From: Stictocephala bisonia | Taxonomy: Eukaryota > Arthropoda > Insecta > Hemiptera > Membracidae | Assembly: GCA_035578905.1 (NCBI GenBank) | Contig: JAQJVL010000174.1 | Location: 607,253-671,252 of the forward strand | Length of the DNA stretch: 64,000 bases | Direction: 5' to 3' | Shown here: positions 59,154 through 64,000 of the stretch, in pieces | How the letters are laid out: each line of letters begins with the position of its first letter | How positions within the stretch are numbered: the stretch's first letter is position 1 | The notes under the pieces: generated by a model | What the model was told of the DNA's origin: nothing | The model's input: the letters and a program-made list of their open reading frames with translations, nothing else | The model's database searches: none | Translations under genes and position numbers: made by a program

Positions 59154-60775
59154 AGGTCTGTAATGTTGACCTACCCAAAACAGCTTAACTAGTTTTAATC
59201 AGTTCTATCGTTAGATCCTCGTTGCTACTCGTAATTTCTCGAAAATAATCGTTAGTTCTAAAATGTAACGAAACTACACAAGTTTTAGAAAAGGTGGGCC
59301 AACTCCACAAAACAATATTCCAGCCCGCACACTTTTTTCCAAAGATAATCCTGATTTATTAATACCTGTCGTTAGTTCTAAGTTATTTATCGTTAGTTCC
59401 CTATTATTAACGTTAGTTCTCTAAAATAACGAAACTACACAAGTTTTACAGTAGGTAGGCCAATCTCACGAAACAATATTCCGGTCCTAACACGTTTTTA
59501 ATAGACAATCAAAATGTTTTCATAATATTTGGTATAAACATTTCTTGAGTTTCCTTGTGTCGTTTTTCCCAAACAAATATACCCTCACCTTTGGATGGTG
59601 AGTTTCGTTATTTTTTTAATAACTAACGTTAATATTAGGGATCTAACGAGGAAGTAAAGGAAGGTAAAAGCACGTTTTAACTAATAAGAAAAACGTGTGT
59701 GGACTGGAAAATATGTTTAGTGAAGTTAGCTTACCAATTAAAAAGTTGTCTATTTTCGTTATTTTTAAAGTTCTAACGTTTATAGTAAGGATCTAACGAG
59801 GAATTAAAGAAAGGTAAAAGCACGTTTTAACTAATAAGAAAAACGTGTGTGGACTGAAAAATATGTTTAGTGAAGTTAGCTTACCAATTAAAAAGTTGTC
59901 TATTTTCGTTATTTTTAAAGTTCTAACGTTTATAGTAAGGATCTAACGAGGAAGTAAAGGAAGGTAAAAGCACGTTTTAACTAATAAGAAAAACGTGTGT
60001 GGACTGCAAAATATGTTTAGTGAAGTTAGCTTACCAATTAAAAAGTTGTCTATTTTCGTTATTTTTAAAGTTCTAACGTTTATAGTAAGGATCTAACGAG
60101 GAAGTAAAGGAAGGTAAAAGCACGTTTTAACTAATAAGAAAAACGTGTGTGGACTGGAAAATATGTTTAGTGAAGTTAGCTTACCAATTAAAAAGTTGTC
60201 TATTTTCGTTATTTTTAAAGTTCTAACGTTTATAGTAAGGATCTAACGAGGAAGTAAAGGAAGGTAAAAGCACGTTTTAACTAATAAGAAAAACGTGTGT
60301 GGACTGGAAAATATGTTTAGTGAAGTTAGCTTACCAATTAAAAAGTTGTCTATTTTCGTTATTTTTAAAGTTCTAACGTTTATAGTAAGGATCTAACGAG
60401 GAAGTAAAGGAAGGTAAAAGCACGTTTTAACTAATAAGAAAAACGTGTGTGGGACTGGAAAATATGTTTAGTGAAGTTAGCTTACCAATTAAAAAGTTGT
60501 CTATTTTCGTTATTTTTAAAGTTCTAACGTTTATAGTAAGGATCTAACGAGGAAGTAAAGGAAGGTAAAAGCACGTTTTAACTAATAAGAAAAACTTGTG
60601 TGGACTGGAAAATATGTTTAGTGAAGTTAGCTTACCAATTAAAAAGTTGTCTATTTTCGTTATTTTTAAAGTTCTAACGTTTATAGTCGAGAATATACGA
60701 GAACTAACGAGGAACTAACGATAGAACTGATTAAACTTGGTTAAGCACTATTGGGTAGGTTAACTTTACAGACCT
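59154..60775. mobile_element. Inverted-repeat transposon with 150-bp tandem core
   Basis: The ends read AGGTCTGTAATGTTGACCTA and, inverted, AGGTCTGTAAAGTTAACCTA, with similarity continuing about 80 bp to CTATCGTTAG. An exact 9-bp duplication, GTCCTGAAA, flanks it (59145-59153 and 60776-60784). Nine-base duplications and such long inverted ends are typical of Mutator-like elements. From about 59600 to 60690 it consists of about seven 150-bp repeats. The left part has two related non-tandem copies of AACGAAACTACACAAGTTTT. No ORF. Confidence 0.75.
59600..60690. repeat. 150-bp tandem repeat, about seven copies
   Basis: The anchor TTACCAATTAAAAAGTTGTC recurs at 59731, 59881, 60031, 60181, 60331, 60482 and 60632, an exact 150-bp period apart from one inserted G near 60451. 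Copies differ at only a few positions. Confidence 0.95.
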
Positions 60776-60784
60776 GTCCTGAAA

Positions 60785-61089
60785 TGTCAAAGTTAAAATT
60801 AAATGGAGCAGAGGAAATTTCCAGTTGAAATGTGGCTTCGTTAAACATGCAATTAGACCTCGACGCAGTTTAGATTTGGCCGAGACAAACGAGGGTTATT
60901 ATGGAAACTGCATGGTGAATCATGGGACAAGTTTGCGTCTTAACTTAGCCGCGGTAACTTAGCACCAACCGGAAGGAAGCTCAGTTGGCTTCAGATGACT
61001 ACATAAATCACAACCGTTTGCGTTGCGGTAGTTCTTGGTTATACCTCAAGATTTCATTTAAACTGCTTAATTCATTATTCATTTCTAAG
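60785..61089. other. Non-repetitive block, function unknown
   Basis: A moderately GC-rich, non-repetitive stretch (60820-61030) with no ORF of interest. It could be conserved non-coding DNA. Confidence 0.2.
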
Positions 61090-61340
61090 ACGCCTATCTT
61101 AGAGATACGGGCGAATATGAGGGGTGAATGAGTGTAGATAAACGAGTGTAGTCATTGTTACTATCTAAGTTTAACTTAGTTTAAAAAGGACTGTTCATTA
61201 ATAGCCCAATAGCCAGGTCAACTATGAGACCTACAGCTTTACGTGGAATCGAACCACGTAGCGTTGGTCTAATTTTCAGCGAACTGACAAGTTTGACACT
61301 CAGCTTTCTTCCCTACACAACATCCGAACCTTGGCTACCT
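61090..61340 (-). repeat. SINE-like repeat, shorter copy
   Basis: Contains the complement of CTACGTGGTTCGATTCCACG and of AATAGCCCAATAGCCAGG in family order. More diverged than the copies at 47.9 and 57.5 kb. Confidence 0.55.
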
Positions 61341-61454
61341 TACAACGTGTACAATTGAAATACACTTGGTGAAAAAATGTATCAATTGTCAGGACATTTC
61401 TTTTCGATTTTTTCTGTAAGATAAAAATTATTTAAATTTCTCGTTCTAAAATTA

Positions 61455-61704
61455 TCTCTATATATACATAAAAGGCAAAACCCTCACTGACTCGTCACTA
61501 ATTCTCCACTTCCCATGTAGGTAGAGAGCTGACATTTTGTAAACTGTTTCTTTAGGTCTTTAATAAGATAACTCAAGTATTACTAACGGGTAGAAACCAC
61601 CCTTAAACGATTATTCCATAAAGATAACATTAGGTTGATTTTAGTAAATCATTAGCAATTTTAGTAAAAATTATTAGCAGCGAGTATCGGAGTTGGTCCC
61701 CTAG
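61455..61704 (+). mobile_element. Putative short Helitron-like element
   Basis: Starts TCTCTATATATACATAAAAG after A and ends GGTCCCCTAG before T, matching Helitron termini. The start resembles the other two copies. I do not see a convincing 3' hairpin, so the assignment is tentative. Confidence 0.4.
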
Positions 61705-62606
61705 TATTATATAAAAGTGAGAAAAAAATCATAAACCTAATATGTATTTGCAAAAACTATTATTATCTCAGCAGAAGTATTTTTCTTTTTAGTTTCCTTT
61801 TTAGTTTCCTTTTCAGTATTCTAGGTCAGACTTGGTATTGTATATTTATGTGTGTGTATATGAGGGATATCATTGTTTGTTCTGTACTTGACTGTATGTG
61901 ATTTGTTGTTAATTATTGTGATTGTTACTTATATTATATTATGTTTTTGTAGTGGAAGCTATATGTACATATGTATTTTTTGAGGTGAATAAAGATATTA
62001 TTATTATTATAAATTATTATTAATAAATAAGATCGTATAATGTACTATACATTATTCCAAAAGTTAAATAAATTGGAGATACGAAAACTGCAGAGTTTAA
62101 AAACAATTACACAGTTACTATAGTGTTATTATGCCTAATAGTGCAAACACATTAAAACTGATTTAATGACTATTTGTTTGACAGAATTCGTACGAATTCG
62201 ACAAACTGCTCATGTGGCACTGTTATTGATCAAATTACAAGATTGATTTGATACAAATATCCAGAGTATTCTAGACCGCTCGAGATGGAATAAGTTGCCC
62301 AAGGCTTGATGCCCGATGGTTATACAGGTGTGGTGGTATTCTTCATTTCTCTTACTCATTTTACGTTGATAAAAATAACAAAAATCTCTGCTGTTGATAT
62401 GACCATCAGAGTACCACAATATTCTTATCGCGGCAATAATGTTTGTGTGTTGGTAAGCAGTATATTAATAGCGGTTTACATTATATATAACAGTATAGTG
62501 ATATAAGAAAGGTTATTTACATTCACACCAAATTCGAATACGATAATGTACAACGTTATATTTTTTAAATGTTCAGTTGCCTGGACGAAAGAAAGACAAC
62601 CATGGT
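61705..62606. other. AT-rich DNA without features
   Basis: A short ATT-rich simple repeat near 62000; nothing else. Confidence 0.4.
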
Positions 62607-62920
62607 TGAACGGTGGTAATGACCCACCCACCCATCCAGACATGTACGGTGGTAATGACCCACCTACCCACCCAGACATGTACGGTGGTAATGAGCCACC
62701 CATCCACCTAGACATGTACGGTGGTAATGACCTACCCACCCATCCAGACAAGTACGGTGGTAATGAACCACCCACCCAGACATGTATGATGGTAATGACC
62801 CACCCACCCAGACATGTACGATGGTAATGACCCATCCACCCAGACATGTACGATGGTAATGACCCACTTACCCATCCAGACATGTATGGTGGTAATGACC
62901 CACCCACCCATCCAGAGGTG
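62607..62920. repeat. Minisatellite, 32-37 bp units
   Basis: About nine units containing GACATGTACGGTGGTAATGA and CCCACCCACCCATCCA, some shortened by loss of part of the CCCA run. Overlapping ORFs on both strands (93 and 143 codons) are repeat artefacts. Confidence 0.9.
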
Positions 62921-63648
62921 TACTTTGGTATGGACCGTACACGTAATGCGCGTGTAGGTATGACACCTAACTTGTATGGGCGGGCAGGTGGTTCAACACC
63001 ACTACAGGTTTGGTTTTCGGAGTTCGGCCGGATGGGCCCATATCACCTAACGCCCACCCGTTCTCAAAATACAAGTACGGTGGAATCGACCCACCCACCC
63101 ACTCACACATAGTACATCGTAATATTGTTCAATGTTGTATTGTGTAAAAAGTACAGCTTTTTATGTGGATTGATTGTCGGCTGTAACTAATTGAATTAGT
63201 ATATTATTCATTCTAACAATGCTTATTCAAGTTGATTAGCTGCACAGAGCGTGCACTAAGACAATAGCCTGCTGATATTTAGGCTTTTATTTTGAATATA
63301 TTTCGTTATTTAATTGAACTAATTTACAATGGTATATAAATATCGATGTAAAGTATCAGGTCATAGATTGCAACAACAATATAGAATAATAGGTAACAAT
63401 AAAACTATTAATAATTAATCATATTAGTCAGGTTATCAGAATAAATAATATTAAAGCGATTGATAATACACAAACTTTGATATTAGCCAAAAGGCCGAGC
63501 ATCATCGGCCAATACAGAAAACATAAGGACGCGAAGCTTTTTTGTAATTAAAACTTCCAACTGTCACCTTACTTGGAAACATCATGAAGACCCAAAGAGT
63601 TGTTGGAAAAACAAATTTTAAACTCAAGCTTACGTTGTCTTGGATCAC
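62921..63648. other. Sequence without a supported gene
   Basis: A diverged continuation of the CCCACCCA motif reappears at 63090-63105. The rest is AT-rich. Confidence 0.35.
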
Positions 63649-63825
63649 TTAAAGAGTCTGCAGAGGCTATCGGTCATGTTGGCTTTAATATAATAAGAAC
63701 TATGTTACTTGGGAATCCATATTTTTTTGTTATTTATGGACCAACAGTTGTGTATGAGGTGTCATTTTAAACGTTATCATATTGCGCATTGGGTTTGCAT
63801 TTTATATTTCGAATCCATACACATG
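63649..63825. mobile_element. Partial copy of the 49205-49617 MITE
   Basis: TTAAAGAGTCTGCAGAGGCT, then the GGCTTTAATATAATAAGAAC segment and TATTTATGGACCAACAGTTG follow the left half of that MITE. The right half is absent, replaced by the next tandem repeat. Confidence 0.55.
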
Positions 63826-63838
63826 TCGAGGGTTTCTA

Positions 63839-63962
63839 GGGAGGCCTGCTATGTCGAGGTATTCGAAGGAGGCCTGCTATATCGAGGTATTTGAGGGAGG
63901 CCTGCTATGTCGAGGTATTTGAAGGAGGTCTGCTATGTCGAGGTATTTGAAGGAGGTCTGCT
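63839..63962. repeat. 28-bp tandem repeat, about 4.5 copies
   Basis: Unit GAGGCCTGCTATGTCGAGGT plus ATTTGAAG with few changes. Confidence 0.9.
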
Positions 63963-64000
63963 TGCCGACGGAGGCAATAATGCATTAATAATAACCTGAT

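Noticed and set aside
62476..62907. 143-codon ORF rich in GGSLPPYMSGW
   Set aside because: Translation of the minisatellite; the matching ORF on the other strand shows the same repeat effect.

Overview
This is AT-rich eukaryotic DNA with spliced genes, almost certainly from an insect. The reasons are a sugar-transporter gene of the insect trehalose-transporter (Tret1-like) type, arrays of CCTAA (the complement of the insect telomere motif TTAGG), and a dense mix of hAT-, pogo-, piggyBac-, MULE-, Helitron-, LINE-, SINE- and Ty3/Gypsy-type elements. A hemipteran would fit, but that is inference. There are no bacterial-type operons and no CRISPR array.

The only convincing host gene is on the minus strand from about 50.65 kb down to 34.4 kb. 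It has three coding exons (50360-50649, 47539-47827, 34793-35589) whose splice phases fit together, plus a 3' UTR. The N-terminal exon is not identified. Its last intron carries a Helitron remnant (38781-47268), and inside that sits an essentially intact, very young Ty3/Gypsy retrotransposon (39054-47027). The retrotransposon has nearly identical 1424-bp LTRs, a GTAC target duplication, gag, pol, an initiator-Met-tRNA primer site, a polypurine tract and a candidate -1 frameshift heptamer. It lies in the same orientation as the host gene.

The left half (0-34 kb) is a mosaic of mobile elements and satellites. The most informative part is 17.9-28.1 kb. A 4.4-kb MULE transposon (17903-22311) is flanked by an 8-bp duplication and encodes a spliced FLYWCH plus MULE transposase. 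That gene is broken by a nested LINE (itself split by an inverted-repeat element), a stop codon and a frameshift. About 5.3 kb away lies a 499-bp internal-deletion derivative (27627-28125) with the same ends and its own 8-bp duplication. Its whole interior is replaced by about 17 CCTAA telomere-type units. It sits in a 302-bp satellite.

Other structure: two minisatellites abut one dead LINE reverse transcriptase (12.4-15.6 kb), and one of them is built from the LINE coding sequence itself. A 1622-bp inverted-repeat element with a 9-bp target duplication and seven 150-bp repeats lies at 59154-60775. Several foldback elements carry hammerhead-ribozyme-like motifs (3.1, 18.5, 31.5-31.9 and 56.06 kb), and one of these encloses a small ORF. 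There are also three ATCGAT-rich hAT-like MITEs and several SINE families. Most of the remainder is AT-rich DNA in which I see nothing.
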